A stretch of DNA of 64,000 nt from a virus (IMGVR_UViG_3300038463_000277:1-64000); one strand, 5' to 3'. Counted from the stretch's first letter, positions 47,600-56,237 are shown. Notes: generated by a model not told the origin, from the letters alone. Numbers and translations: made by a program.

Positions 47600-48072
47600 A
47601 GCTCTCCTAAGTGCATTGCGGTCGGGTGCCCCTCGCCACATTTTGAGCAGAGAATCTCGCCCTCGAAAATTGCGTAGATCATGTACAAGTATCGGAGCTT
47701 GAGCGCCTCGCCCCGGTGAATGAGGTTTGGATTATTGGCGAGGTTGCCCGCGACGGAAGCGTCGGCGAGGTCGTTCCAACGTTTCGCGTCGATCAGCTTT
47801 TTGCAGTCGGCACACGCGCCCCACAAACCGGAATCGACGAAAATCTGTCCGTTGTGCAGCTCGCCGCTGACGGCGCTCTTCGCGGTGTAGTTGCCGGGCA
47901 GCGGTCCCTCGGCGAGACAGAAATCGCAGTGCGTATCGTCTTCGAGGAAGATGTGACAGCTCGCGCAATACTTCGCCTCGACATCGTTCGGGTTCGTGCT
48001 CGTCATCTTGCAGTGGTCGCACGTGATGGCGAAGGTGTCGCCGCGCATTGAGATGCTGTAATGGGTTTTCAT
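47596..48072 (-). CDS. CDFC-type zinc protein, paralogue of 18720-19046
   Basis: 158 residues from ATG 48072. Several Cys pairs: CDHC, CASC, CDFC, CADC, CSKC. WGACADCKKLIDAKRWNDLADASVAG matches the paralogue at 18720-19046. Likely binds one or more zinc ions; role unknown. Confidence 0.6.
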   Translation of the reverse strand: MKTHYSISMRGDTFAITCDHCKMTSTNPNDVEAKYCASCHIFLEDDTHCDFCLAEGPLPGNYTAKSAVSGELHNGQIFVDSGLWGACADCKKLIDAKRWNDLADASVAGNLANNPNLIHRGEALKLRYLYMIYAIFEGEILCSKCGEGHPTAMHLGEL

Positions 48073-48434
48073 ACCCAAGGCTCTTTTCGCGCATCCTCGC
48101 CGAGCATCGCGGCGGCCACTTCGCAGAGCGCGACGCCAGCAATCTGGTTGGTGGTCGGATACCAGTCATCGAACGTGCAACCCCACTCCATGTAAGTGAT
48201 GCCCGCGACGCTTCGCCAGCTATGACCTTCGACGCAGCGCAGATGCCGGATGCGTTGGGCGTCCGGGCGGTTCATCTTCGCCTTGACGACTTCTGTGATT
48301 TCGCGGTGACGCTCGCCCGTCGCCTTCGCCAGCTCGGTTATCTCCTCGACGCTCGCGACGTGGGAATTCGCGACTAGCTTTTTTATTTCCGAGGGCGATG
48401 CTTTCGGGTCGCCCCAATAGATCGGGTCCGTCAT
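48069..48434 (-). CDS. Small phage protein with His/Cys
   Basis: 121 residues. Helical ELAKATGERHREITEVVKAKMN, then RHLRCVEGHSWRSVAGI and GCTFDDWYP. No family named. ATGA overlap with neighbours. Confidence 0.55.
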   Translation of the reverse strand: MTDPIYWGDPKASPSEIKKLVANSHVASVEEITELAKATGERHREITEVVKAKMNRPDAQRIRHLRCVEGHSWRSVAGITYMEWGCTFDDWYPTTNQIAGVALCEVAAAMLGEDARKEPWV

Positions 48435-48637
48435 AGCTTTATGACCTCCACGGGTGAATTTGTAATGAGGTCGCGGTATCCGTCCCCCCAGTCGAGCACG
48501 GGCATCATGCCAGCATATCCGCCGAGGAGTGCCTCGAACTCTAGCGCGAGGCTGTTGCCGTTCTCCGAGGCGAGCACGACGACGCCCTCGACCTCGCGCC
48601 CCTTGAAGCGGATTTTCACGCGGTCACCTTTCGTCAT
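48431..48637 (-). CDS. Small SH3-like protein
   Basis: 68 residues: KGDRVKIRFKGREVEGVVVLASENGNSLALEFE gives an SH3-like barrel; the end is less ordered. GAAAGGTG-type start. Function unknown. Confidence 0.55.
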   Translation of the reverse strand: MTKGDRVKIRFKGREVEGVVVLASENGNSLALEFEALLGGYAGMMPVLDWGDGYRDLITNSPVEVIKL

Positions 48638-48897
48638 GGGTTTATATACTCCTTCTCAGGATCGCCGCCCGGTCGCCGTCTGCCGGTGTCAGGGTGCCGC
48701 ATCCACCCCTCGGGCTCGCCGGTGCCGTCCCAGCTCTTGAGCGCAGCGACCGCCGCGCCGGGTGTGTCGTATCACCATGCGTTCTCGGTCCACTGTGCCT
48801 CGGTAGGTCCGTAGATGAGGCGCGCGCGCCCGAAGGTGAGCGGGATCACCCACGCCGTTTTGCCGTCCGCGAAATCTTTCTGCGCGAAGTAGTTCAT
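48634..48897 (-). pseudogene. 88-codon small gene with an in-frame TGA
   Basis: Reads AQKDFADGKTAWVIPLTFGRARL... then TENAW, TGA (48774-48772), YDTPGAAVAALKSWDGTGEPEG and ends before 48634. Both halves look coding and both ends are coupled to neighbours (start overlaps the upstream TGA; end overlaps the next ATG), so the gene is one unit broken by codon 42. Could be a mutated gene, read-through or a sequence error; TGA is used as a normal stop elsewhere. Confidence 0.6.
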
Positions 48898-49202
48898 CAC
48901 TGGCACCGCTTATCGGTCTGCATGATTTCCGTGACGGCCTTTTGCACGCGCTCCTGAAAATCCGGCTCTCCTATGTCACCCTCGACGATGGCGTCGGCGA
49001 GGCGGCGAAGGCGCGCCGGTATTGTTCTGCCGCGTGTGACGATGAGGATGAGCGGTTTATCGAGCAGAAGCGACGCGCCAAGCTCTAAGCAAATCTTCGG
49101 ATCGGGATGCCCGCCGGGGGTAATTATGAGCGTGATGGCGGACTCAATCATCGGCAACACTTCATCCGCGAAGCGTTTGAGATATTTATCGTTGGCGTCC
49201 AT
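48897..49202 (-). CDS. Rossmann-like protein resembling deoxyribosyltransferases
   Basis: 101 residues from ATG 49202. ESAITLIITPGGHPDPKICLELGASLLLDKPLILIVTRGRTIPARLRRLADAIVEGD has the strand-helix order and GG..P...ELG segment of nucleoside 2-deoxyribosyltransferase-like or TIR-like folds. Catalytic residues are not certain. May act on nucleosides or NAD-like molecules; inference only. Confidence 0.55.
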   Translation of the reverse strand: MDANDKYLKRFADEVLPMIESAITLIITPGGHPDPKICLELGASLLLDKPLILIVTRGRTIPARLRRLADAIVEGDIGEPDFQERVQKAVTEIMQTDKRCQ

Positions 49203-49203
49203 T

Positions 49204-49425
49204 TCAATTTTCCTCGAACTTCGCGATGAACTCGCGCATAGTCGCAATCATGCCCTCGCGCTCGGCGGAAGAGATGTAGAAAAGTTCCTTGCCCTTGTAG
49301 GAGAACACGAGTACGGTGAAGCCGAAGCCGTCGGGCATGGACTCTTTGAGCGTCCGCCCGATTTCTCGGAGCTTCTTCTCGGCGGCTTCGTTGCGAACTT
49401 CGTAGCGCATGGGATCGTTTGCCAT
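49204..49425 (-). CDS. Small conserved phage-type protein
   Basis: 73 residues: RYEVRNEAAEKKLREIGRTLKESMPDGFGFTVLVFSYKGKELFYISSAERE. A small alpha/beta protein of a type common in phages, function unknown. It is the first gene of the leftward run 46921-49425. Confidence 0.6.
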   Translation of the reverse strand: MANDPMRYEVRNEAAEKKLREIGRTLKESMPDGFGFTVLVFSYKGKELFYISSAEREGMIATMREFIAKFEEN

Positions 49426-49506
49426 CCGGGGATTTTACTCCCGTTCCTATCCGGGCACAACGGTGTTAGTATGTCGTTCGGGCCAGAGTTACACCCTCTT
49501 GTTTTT

Positions 49507-49902
49507 ATGGCTTGGATTGGGCAGTACATTCTCGATGAGAACGGCGACGCGCAGCCGGAGCCGGACACGTTTCGGTGGGGGCGCTGGTTCGAACACTCGC
49601 ACGAATCCACGGGCAAAGATAACCGCATCGTGCGGCGGGATGAGGTTGGCGACATTAGCGTCTCGACCGTGTTCCTCGGGCTCGATCACGCTTACACCCT
49701 CGACGCGCACGAGCCGGTGCTTTGGGAGACGATGATTTTCGGCGGGGCGCACGATCAGTACCAGCGGCGCTACACGAGCCGCCGCGATGCCGTGGCGGGG
49801 CACATGGAAGCATTGAAGCTCATCGAGGCGTGGGCGCTCGACATCGACGAACTCAATCGGATGCTCGCGCTCGAACCGGCGTGGGTGCGGAAGGTGCAAT
49901 GA
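49507..49902 (+). CDS. Small conserved phage-type protein
   Basis: 131 residues from ATG 49507 (an upstream start at 49471 is possible). DEVGDISVSTVFLGLDHAYTLDAHEPVLWETMIFGGAHDQYQRRYTSRRDA is a pattern I have seen in many phage hypotheticals. Preceded by an ACACCCTCT motif like those in the early promoters. Function unknown. Confidence 0.6.
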   Translation: MAWIGQYILDENGDAQPEPDTFRWGRWFEHSHESTGKDNRIVRRDEVGDISVSTVFLGLDHAYTLDAHEPVLWETMIFGGAHDQYQRRYTSRRDAVAGHMEALKLIEAWALDIDELNRMLALEPAWVRKVQ

Positions 49903-50051
49903 CCGTAAGACAGTTCGTTTTGCGCTTTAACGATGACGCATTTCGCACGGCGATGCGGCGACTGCTCGCGCTCGTGCGCCGGGCGTGGTACGGGCCTGAC
50001 TTTCGGACCCGTCGCCGTCGCTGCCGCGAGCTGAAACGCCGCAAGAGATAG
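49899..50051 (+). CDS. Small basic peptide
   Basis: 50 residues, ATG overlapping the previous stop. Very basic Arg-rich end. May bind nucleic acid. Function unknown. About 115 bp upstream of the next gene contain a possible TTTACA promoter (50090). Confidence 0.45.
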   Translation: MTVRQFVLRFNDDAFRTAMRRLLALVRRAWYGPDFRTRRRRCRELKRRKR

Positions 50052-50168
50052 CACATTATTACCATTGTGTTTCACTAAGAACAGGTTTACAAACGCTTAA
50101 CACATCCGGTAGGTAGTTTCTCGGGCCTCGCTGTAAACTTTCCAACATTTATCAAGGAACCCCTTTTT

Positions 50169-50441
50169 ATGGTCAAGGATGTCCCGCGTCCATCTGTCAA
50201 GCAGCTAAAAACATTCAAGCTCACCCTCACTCAGTACGACATTTTGGAGCTACTCAAAAAGACTCGCCGCCCCATGTTGCCGGGTGAGGGCCGCACCATT
50301 AACCGCGCCGTCGAAGACCTCTTAGAGCGCCGCCTGCTGACCCGCTGGCCGGAAGATGCCGACGAGGTTCGCCTGACGAAAGCCGGGCGGGCCGTGGCTC
50401 TTGCCGTGGTGACTGCGGTAACGTCAAGGGGTAAACCCTAG
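50169..50441 (+). CDS. Winged-helix regulator
   Basis: 90 residues. TLTQYDILELLKKTRRPMLPGEGRTINRAVEDLLERRLLTRWPEDADEVRLTKAGRAV fits a compact winged helix. Likely a transcription regulator. Starts after a plausible promoter region; the end is followed by a hairpin. Confidence 0.6.
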   Translation: MVKDVPRPSVKQLKTFKLTLTQYDILELLKKTRRPMLPGEGRTINRAVEDLLERRLLTRWPEDADEVRLTKAGRAVALAVVTAVTSRGKP

Positions 50442-50469
50442 AGTGCATGGTGACAATTTTTGGCCTTGT

Positions 50470-50500
50470 GTTCCTGACTAGGAACGCGCTATTTTTGTTT
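50470..50500 (+). terminator. Short hairpin with T tract after winged-helix gene
   Basis: GTTCC (50470-50474) pairs with GGAAC (50481-50485); TTTTTGTTT follows at 50492-50500. May terminate the upstream unit or be an operator, since AGGAAC also appears next to early promoters. Confidence 0.45.
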
Positions 50501-50563
50501 CTAGTCTGTCCCATTCGCACGCTAGGAATTCCCCAAATGGGCTAAACCGATAGGAGCCCAACA

Positions 50564-51055
50564 ATGTCACTAGGCCAAAAGCAAGCGCTGGAAGTGTTAG
50601 AAAGGGAGCTTAAACAAATACGCGAGGAAAATCGCCTTGAAGAGCAAAGCCTCGAAGAGACCATCAACGCGCTGCGCCGGAACATGGAGAAAACGGAGCA
50701 GTCCAAAAAGAAGAGGAGAGATTTGACTGTCAAGAAAGGCGGCTGGGTAGGTATGGCCGCCCCGGATGCAATTCACGCCTACCTTGCGCAAGCGGATGGC
50801 CCGGTCTCGTTTCTCGCGCTGGTCGATGCGCTAATAACGGGCGGGGTCGATCTAGGCACGGACCCGAAACGGTACGAGCGGAACGTGCGCTCGACGCTCG
50901 GGAACACTCGCGACCGCTTTCTTTATGATCCTGAAAAAGAGATGGTGGATTTATTGCCGTCGTCGGGATTGTTGAAACGTGCGAAGGCGAAGCGCGAGGC
51001 GAAAACGAAGGCTAGAAAAGCAGAAAAGAAAGCGCACAAAGAAGCAACCGCTTAA
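50564..51055 (+). CDS. Coiled coil plus HARE-HTH-like domain protein
   Basis: 163 residues. N-terminal coiled coil (10-50); a winged HARE-HTH-type domain about 62-128 (DAIHAYLAQADGPVSFLALVDALITGG then NVRSTLGNTRDRFLYD); Lys/Glu-rich tail. Probably binds DNA, perhaps modified DNA, as proposed for HARE-HTH domains. Ends in convergence with the leftward gene at 51052. Confidence 0.6.
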   Translation: MSLGQKQALEVLERELKQIREENRLEEQSLEETINALRRNMEKTEQSKKKRRDLTVKKGGWVGMAAPDAIHAYLAQADGPVSFLALVDALITGGVDLGTDPKRYERNVRSTLGNTRDRFLYDPEKEMVDLLPSSGLLKRAKAKREAKTKARKAEKKAHKEATA

Positions 51056-51432
51056 CCCCCGCCAAAGAACGCCTTCGAAGGATCGGGCGCGCCGGGCGCT
51101 AGAAGGCTCTTACGATACTGCGGCAGCAATCCCCCTGCTGGCCCGCCCCGGCCCGCCCCATAAGGATTCAAAGGTGTCTGCCCCATAGCTGGCGGCGGTG
51201 CCTGTCCCGTACCGAGCGAAGTTGAGCCGATAGCGCCGCCGAGCTTTGGCAGCGGCGCGATGGGCTGCATCGGCGTGGCAGCCTGAGCCGGTTGCATGGG
51301 CGTCGGGGCGCTTAGAGCAGTGCCCGGCAGCAAGGGCGATGCGGTCGGCCCCTGCGCGGCGCTGACGCCGTTTGACTGTGCGCCGCCGATGCCACTTGGT
51401 GCTGCGAAAGTCTTTGCTGAATTCGCGCCCAT
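51052..51432 (-). CDS. Pro/Gly/Ala-rich virion-type protein
   Basis: 126 residues, low complexity with MQPIAP/MQPAQA repeats. Starts ATG 51432 right after the TAA of the upstream gene. Similar to proteins at 9314-9931 and 58061-58543; probably a minor virion protein. Confidence 0.5.
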   Translation of the reverse strand: MGANSAKTFAAPSGIGGAQSNGVSAAQGPTASPLLPGTALSAPTPMQPAQAATPMQPIAPLPKLGGAIGSTSLGTGQAPPPAMGQTPLNPYGAGRGGPAGGLLPQYRKSLLAPGAPDPSKAFFGGG

Positions 51433-51606
51433 TTATTTTCCTTTTTCACGCCGGTAGATAAGCCCTAATTTGTACGCCACGGGATCAGCGGCACGCTTCG
51501 CGTCATCCTCCCGCGCGAACTTCAAGGCGCGCGTGACTCTAGCCCAACCCTCGGGCGTGAGCTGCTCGAAAGGCTTTTTCTGGGACTCGGTTGATTGTTT
51601 CTCCAT
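51433..51606 (-). CDS. Small charged protein
   Basis: 57 residues from ATG 51606 (MEKQSTESQKKPFEQ...). TPEGWARVTRALKFAREDDAKRAA helix, basic end. TAA directly before the ATG of the next gene. Upstream 51609-51624 holds a GTTCT...AGAAC palindrome with CACCCT centre. Function unknown. Confidence 0.5.
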   Translation of the reverse strand: MEKQSTESQKKPFEQLTPEGWARVTRALKFAREDDAKRAADPVAYKLGLIYRREKGK

Positions 51607-51716
51607 AAGTTCTCACCCTAGAACAAAACGCGCGCTTTTACAACGTCACAAAGTAACCGCGAGTAATGCCACTTTCGGGTGTGGTGAAAGCCCGCACGGC
51701 AACCTATATTCACAGC

Positions 51717-51929
51717 ATGATGATTCTCTTCGACTCATTCGACTTGAAGAACCTCCGCGAGTTTGCCTGTCCGATATGCTTCGAGCCGAGCCCGGTCACG
51801 CTCGGCGAAAAGTGGCAAGTGTGCCCGCAGTTCCATTTCACGAAGACGAAGACGATTTGCCCAACCGACCGAACGATTGACCCTAATAGTGCCCCTTCTC
51901 GCCTTCCTTCACCGCATCCGCATCAATGA
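51717..51929 (+). CDS. Possible Cys-containing rightward protein
   Basis: 70 residues. CPICFEPSPVTLGEKWQVCPQFHF suggests a zinc site; the rest is less convincing. It overlaps the end of the large leftward gene by 47 bases and stands alone in this direction, so it may be a chance frame. Confidence 0.3.
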   Translation: MMILFDSFDLKNLREFACPICFEPSPVTLGEKWQVCPQFHFTKTKTICPTDRTIDPNSAPSRLPSPHPHQ

Positions 51930-54900
51930 CAATCACTCGTCCATCGGGCAGCCTGCCCAAGTTATAGGTCGCGGCATCCCAGCTTAAACCCTGAGCGTCG
52001 AGTTTTTTGGTCATCGCGATGGAGTCTGCCTCGGTGATGCCCGAAGTGTCTACCCACGGGTAAATTCCGACATGCACTTTCTTGCTTGCGCCCTGAATCA
52101 CTTCTGTTTTGATCGGCGCAATCACGTCGGGACTCTTGATTGTGCTCGGGGGCTCATCGCTGACTCGCATCACGTTGCCGTTCTTCAAGTCGAACACTAC
52201 AGCCTTAGTGCCGCTGTTCAAGTACGAGATGGGCTCGGTACTGTTCTCCGCCGCGAACTTGCGAATGCTCGACATCGTTTGCGGCCCGGTGGGGATGGTG
52301 TTGTTAACGTGGTAATTGAAGTCGGCGCTTTCATCGTCCGACATGGGGCGAGGTTCGTGAGCCGCTGGAGCTGGAGCCGTGGCTCCGGGCGCGGGCTCTC
52401 CTCCTTCGGGAGCTTGTCCAAGTTCTTTGCCGATGGCGGCGCGAATCTGCGGGTAGATTTCCTTAAAAACTCCATCGAGCTTCTCGCCCTGCGTAACGCG
52501 CTTGCCCGCGTCTTCTAGGATTGAGCCCACGGGGCCAGATTTGTACTGCACTCGGTTGAAGTGTTCCGCGAGTTGCTGCGCGCCCGCCGCTTGCTGCGCG
52601 GATTCGTTCATGTCAACGATGTTCTTGCCACGGGCGAGAGCCGCTTGCCGCGATGCGTCCGCCTTCGAGATGAACTGCAAAGCGGAAGTTTCTCCACGGA
52701 GCGCGCCGTCGATCTTCGAAGCGAGGCGGCCCGTTGCGACCGCGTTCGATACCGAGTCTTCTTGGTCGCCGAAGAGCCCTTGTGTGGTGGTCGCGGTGTT
52801 GCCCTGCTCCTTGATGCGCAAAGCCTGCTGCTGTAGGTCCGCCGCCGAGAGGCGATGCGAGGTTGCCATCTGCGCGAGCGCGGCCTGCTGCTTCGGATCG
52901 TCGAGACCTCCAACCGCGACGGCTTTGTTCTCGTCAATCTCACCCGAGCGATACTTGTCCCACATCGCATCGGAGAGATTGGAGAGGGCGGAGCCTTTCT
53001 TTATTACGTCGCCCGTCAGATTGATGCCGCGAGCCGCGAGCGCGCCGGTCGTTGTGCCGGTCTGCCGCAGATAGCTCGCAGCGTCGAACGGTGTCGCATT
53101 CCCCGCCTCTAGATTTTTCTCCGCTCCAAAGCGTTTCGCTTCGGCGGCGTTTGCAAAATCATGAAACCGCGCTTCGATTTCCGGCGTGCCCGTCGCGACG
53201 GCGTGATTGTAACGATGATGCCCATCGACGACTTTGACCTTGTTGTCGGCTGGATCGCGCCAAACGTCTATCGGCCCGGCCTTGTCCTGATCCCATGGCG
53301 CGCCTTCGGGTATAGTCGGGCGCGGCATCTGCCGCCATTGGAAAGTCGCGGGGTCAGCGGTCAGGTCTTTGGTCTGCACCATGCGCACTGCCGAGGGGCG
53401 GCCCATGGTCTCGCCGTCGGGTTTGGTCGCGGCGGGTTCGGACTCTGGCGAACCGCCAAACATTTCGTTCTGCGGGCTCGCGCCGGTTCCACGGAAGAGC
53501 GGCGAATTTGACTCCATCGCGCCCGCTGCGCGCTCGATGTTGCCTTTGGGTTGAGCGAGGTCGGCGGTCATGCTCGCGCCAGCTTCGGCGCTGCGCACGG
53601 TCGCACGTTCGGCTACGTGGTTTTCCATGCCCGGCAGTGATGGCTCTGAGGTAGCACCCTGCGGCTCTCTCACCATATAGCCGAGCGCCGGATCGGTGCC
53701 GGGCTCGGGAACGAAGCCGTGTTGCCCGTACCATTTGACTAAATTGTCTTTCCCTAACCGCGTTGCTTCATCGCCATAGGGGGACGCCGTTAGCTCCATG
53801 GTCACGCCGTGCTTGTCCGCGATGTCGGTGATAGACCGAAGTGCGGAATTCCCCGCGCCGGTGCCGGGCTTTAAGGTTTGGATTCCTTTCAGCCGTAGCC
53901 TGCCATCGTTTTCGGCGACGGTAAAGGTCGCGTTCGGCCCGTCCTTGCCCATCGAAGCATATTCTTTCGGATTGGTGCCCGCGCCCGGATTGTTGGGGTT
54001 GACGGGGAACTGCTTGTCGATTTCCTGTAACGCTCCATGGACTCCGGTCGCCGTTGGCTCGGGAGTGGCCGCTGCCGGGGCTGGCGGGGCCGCTGGGGCG
54101 CTCGCTGGCGGTGGCGTGGTCTGAGGGGTGCCCTCTGTGAGCTGGCGAGGCTTCGAACGCCCTGCCTCCCATGGCATGACGGGGCGGGTTTGGGCTGGGA
54201 TCGTGGCCGGGCCTGCCGGAATCGGACCTCTTTCGGTCGGTACATACTGTTGGCTGTCCATGAGCTGCCGGGGGACGACTCCAGAGACCGGGTTGTGTTG
54301 TGGCGCGGCGTATTGGCCTGCGGGCAACGCGCCCTTGATGGTCGGCGGCGGGGCCGTCGCTTCCGGCATGTACTGGCCTTCGTGAACTTCGTTTGGCAGC
54401 ATGAGGCGCGACGGAACGGGAATGGGCGATGCGCCTGCGGGTCTAGCACCGGGCGCGGCGGCGGCATTGACGGCGCTTGTCGCGCTCGTGGCCGAGGTCG
54501 CGGGGAGCTGCGGCGGTACTGGCCTCGGCGCGGCGGTTGCCTGCGGCCCCGGCCCTCCGGCGAGAGGCGGCCCTTCCGGCATCGCGTTTGCGGCGCGCTG
54601 CGCGAGCATGTCAGGCGCGTTGAAATACTTGTGAATTTGGCTCGCCGCAATCGACCCGACGCCGCCCAAAGCTGCGAGGGGATGCCCGGCCATGAGCGCG
54701 GCGAGAGCTTCGCCGCCGCCGCCTAGCAAAGTTAGTTGCTGTTGGAGAGTCGAGCCTTGGTGACGCGCGTTTACCACGGCGCGCTTGTCGAAGACTTTTT
54801 GAATCTGCTTGAGCGCGCCGTACTGCTGGCGCAACCCGGTCGGATCAGTCTCGCCGTTGGCGGTGAGCTTATCGTCGATGGCAGTGCGCAAACCCGCTGC

Positions 54901-56064
54901 CGCGTCTTCCATTGCCGAGATGCTGCCGCTCGTCATGCCTGCGGCGTGCTGCATGTCGGGCGTCATTCTGTAATAGCCCTTTAGTTCCGCGTTGAGCGTT
55001 TGCAGATAGTCGCTCGCTTTCGCGATGGTGATAGGGCCGTCGAACTTGCTGGCGAAGTCAGTTGCCCGCTGCGCTTTTTCAGGGAAGAGGTCTCTCATCC
55101 CATCCGTGACACCGGAGCGAATTTTGTCGCCGATGGGTGAGCCGTCGATAACTGCCGTCGCGTTGCGGTCGATCTGCGGTTGATAGAACTGTTTATAGAG
55201 CCTGTCAGCGGCTTCGTGTGCGCCGTCCGCCATGTTCTCCGCGCTCTTGATCGGCTTAATTTTGTTTTGCTCGGCGATGCGCGGCCCCGCCGTATCTACC
55301 GCGTCAGAAAATCCACGGTCGAGGACGGACGGCCCTCCGGCCTTGTTCATTAACTCTTGACCTGAAAGCCCGATGCCCGTCGCGTTCTTCCCTGCATTCA
55401 AGACGGCCTTCGTGCCTGCCGTTGCGCCTTTCACTACGCCGCCGCCGACGGTATCGACTACGGAGTTAGTAACCCCCTCGCCCGTCTTTGTGCCGAGCCC
55501 GAGCATCGCCAATTGCGCCGATGCCGAGCCTAAGCCGTGCGCGATCTGTTCCGGGTCGCCCGACTTGATACCCTGACCAACTTCCTCGCCTGCTCCAACC
55601 GTCGCGGGTCCGAGGAGCGGGATCGCCGCGCCGACCGCATGAACGACGCCGCTAAATTTATTGGCTAGACCCTCACTCCGTAGCTCTTGCTGACCCTTTT
55701 CGAAAAGCGCGTTCTGCGAGTCGTACATCGAGCCGCCGACTAACTTCGCCGATTCGACCGGATGTTTGATGATGTTCCACAAGCCGGGGACGCCCGTGAA
55801 GTCTGAGGCGTGCGAGGTCTCGGGCAATCCAGCGCCACTTGCCGCACCTAACATTCCCTCGCGCAATACTCCGCCGACCTTTTGGTCAACGGTGCGCGGG
55901 GTTGCCGGTGTCGCCACAACTGGCGGCGGACCCGTAGTAACCGGCTTACCCCCTAGATCGGAGAAGTCAATCGGGCCGGGTGCTGGCGCGGGCGGCGGCG
56001 GACCAACCGGCTTGCCCCCTAGATCGGAGAAGTCAATCGGTTGAGTACCAGAGTTACTTGCCAT
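51883..56064 (-). CDS. Large polyvalent (injected) protein with GNAT-like, ParB-like and kinase-like parts
   Basis: 1393 residues. Two N-terminal IDFSDLGGKPV repeats (10-20 and 32-42); an Ala/Gly helical part (150-240); a Pro/Ala linker (500-670); a GNAT-like domain (675-800: LKPGTGAGNSALRSITDIADKHG, WYGQHGF); the NSPLFRGTGASPQNEMF motif (853-869); a ParB/Srx-like domain (895-1060: VDGHHRYNHA); and a C-terminal protein-kinase-like fold (about 1280-1385: LNSGTKAVVFDLKNGNVMRVSD, VIVIDADA). Such multi-domain proteins are known as phage polyvalent proteins, delivered with the DNA to counter host functions. Activity of each domain is not shown. Confidence 0.65.
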   Translation of the reverse strand: MASNSGTQPIDFSDLGGKPVGPPPPAPAPGPIDFSDLGGKPVTTGPPPVVATPATPRTVDQKVGGVLREGMLGAASGAGLPETSHASDFTGVPGLWNIIKHPVESAKLVGGSMYDSQNALFEKGQQELRSEGLANKFSGVVHAVGAAIPLLGPATVGAGEEVGQGIKSGDPEQIAHGLGSASAQLAMLGLGTKTGEGVTNSVVDTVGGGVVKGATAGTKAVLNAGKNATGIGLSGQELMNKAGGPSVLDRGFSDAVDTAGPRIAEQNKIKPIKSAENMADGAHEAADRLYKQFYQPQIDRNATAVIDGSPIGDKIRSGVTDGMRDLFPEKAQRATDFASKFDGPITIAKASDYLQTLNAELKGYYRMTPDMQHAAGMTSGSISAMEDAAAGLRTAIDDKLTANGETDPTGLRQQYGALKQIQKVFDKRAVVNARHQGSTLQQQLTLLGGGGEALAALMAGHPLAALGGVGSIAASQIHKYFNAPDMLAQRAANAMPEGPPLAGGPGPQATAAPRPVPPQLPATSATSATSAVNAAAAPGARPAGASPIPVPSRLMLPNEVHEGQYMPEATAPPPTIKGALPAGQYAAPQHNPVSGVVPRQLMDSQQYVPTERGPIPAGPATIPAQTRPVMPWEAGRSKPRQLTEGTPQTTPPPASAPAAPPAPAAATPEPTATGVHGALQEIDKQFPVNPNNPGAGTNPKEYASMGKDGPNATFTVAENDGRLRLKGIQTLKPGTGAGNSALRSITDIADKHGVTMELTASPYGDEATRLGKDNLVKWYGQHGFVPEPGTDPALGYMVREPQGATSEPSLPGMENHVAERATVRSAEAGASMTADLAQPKGNIERAAGAMESNSPLFRGTGASPQNEMFGGSPESEPAATKPDGETMGRPSAVRMVQTKDLTADPATFQWRQMPRPTIPEGAPWDQDKAGPIDVWRDPADNKVKVVDGHHRYNHAVATGTPEIEARFHDFANAAEAKRFGAEKNLEAGNATPFDAASYLRQTGTTTGALAARGINLTGDVIKKGSALSNLSDAMWDKYRSGEIDENKAVAVGGLDDPKQQAALAQMATSHRLSAADLQQQALRIKEQGNTATTTQGLFGDQEDSVSNAVATGRLASKIDGALRGETSALQFISKADASRQAALARGKNIVDMNESAQQAAGAQQLAEHFNRVQYKSGPVGSILEDAGKRVTQGEKLDGVFKEIYPQIRAAIGKELGQAPEGGEPAPGATAPAPAAHEPRPMSDDESADFNYHVNNTIPTGPQTMSSIRKFAAENSTEPISYLNSGTKAVVFDLKNGNVMRVSDEPPSTIKSPDVIAPIKTEVIQGASKKVHVGIYPWVDTSGITEADSIAMTKKLDAQGLSWDAATYNLGRLPDGRVIVIDADAVKEGEKGHY

Positions 56065-56108
56065 TACCTGTTCCCCCGTGAGAACGTGCCAGTTGAGGTA
56101 CTATTCTT

Positions 56109-56237
56109 ATGTTTCAACCGTGGCCCTGCTTCCTTATCTGCTCAGCCTGCGCAGTCGTTTTCTGGCTCTCAACCCTCAAGCAAGCCCGCGACATTGAACG
56201 CGAGCAACGCCATCTCGATTGGTCTAAGAAACCCTAG
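56109..56237 (+). CDS. Possible short rightward membrane peptide
   Basis: 42 residues (MFQPWPCFLICSACAVV...) with one hydrophobic helix and a charged end. It is alone in this direction between two leftward virion genes and overlaps one by 4 bases, so only tentative. Confidence 0.3.
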   Translation: MFQPWPCFLICSACAVVFWLSTLKQARDIEREQRHLDWSKKP

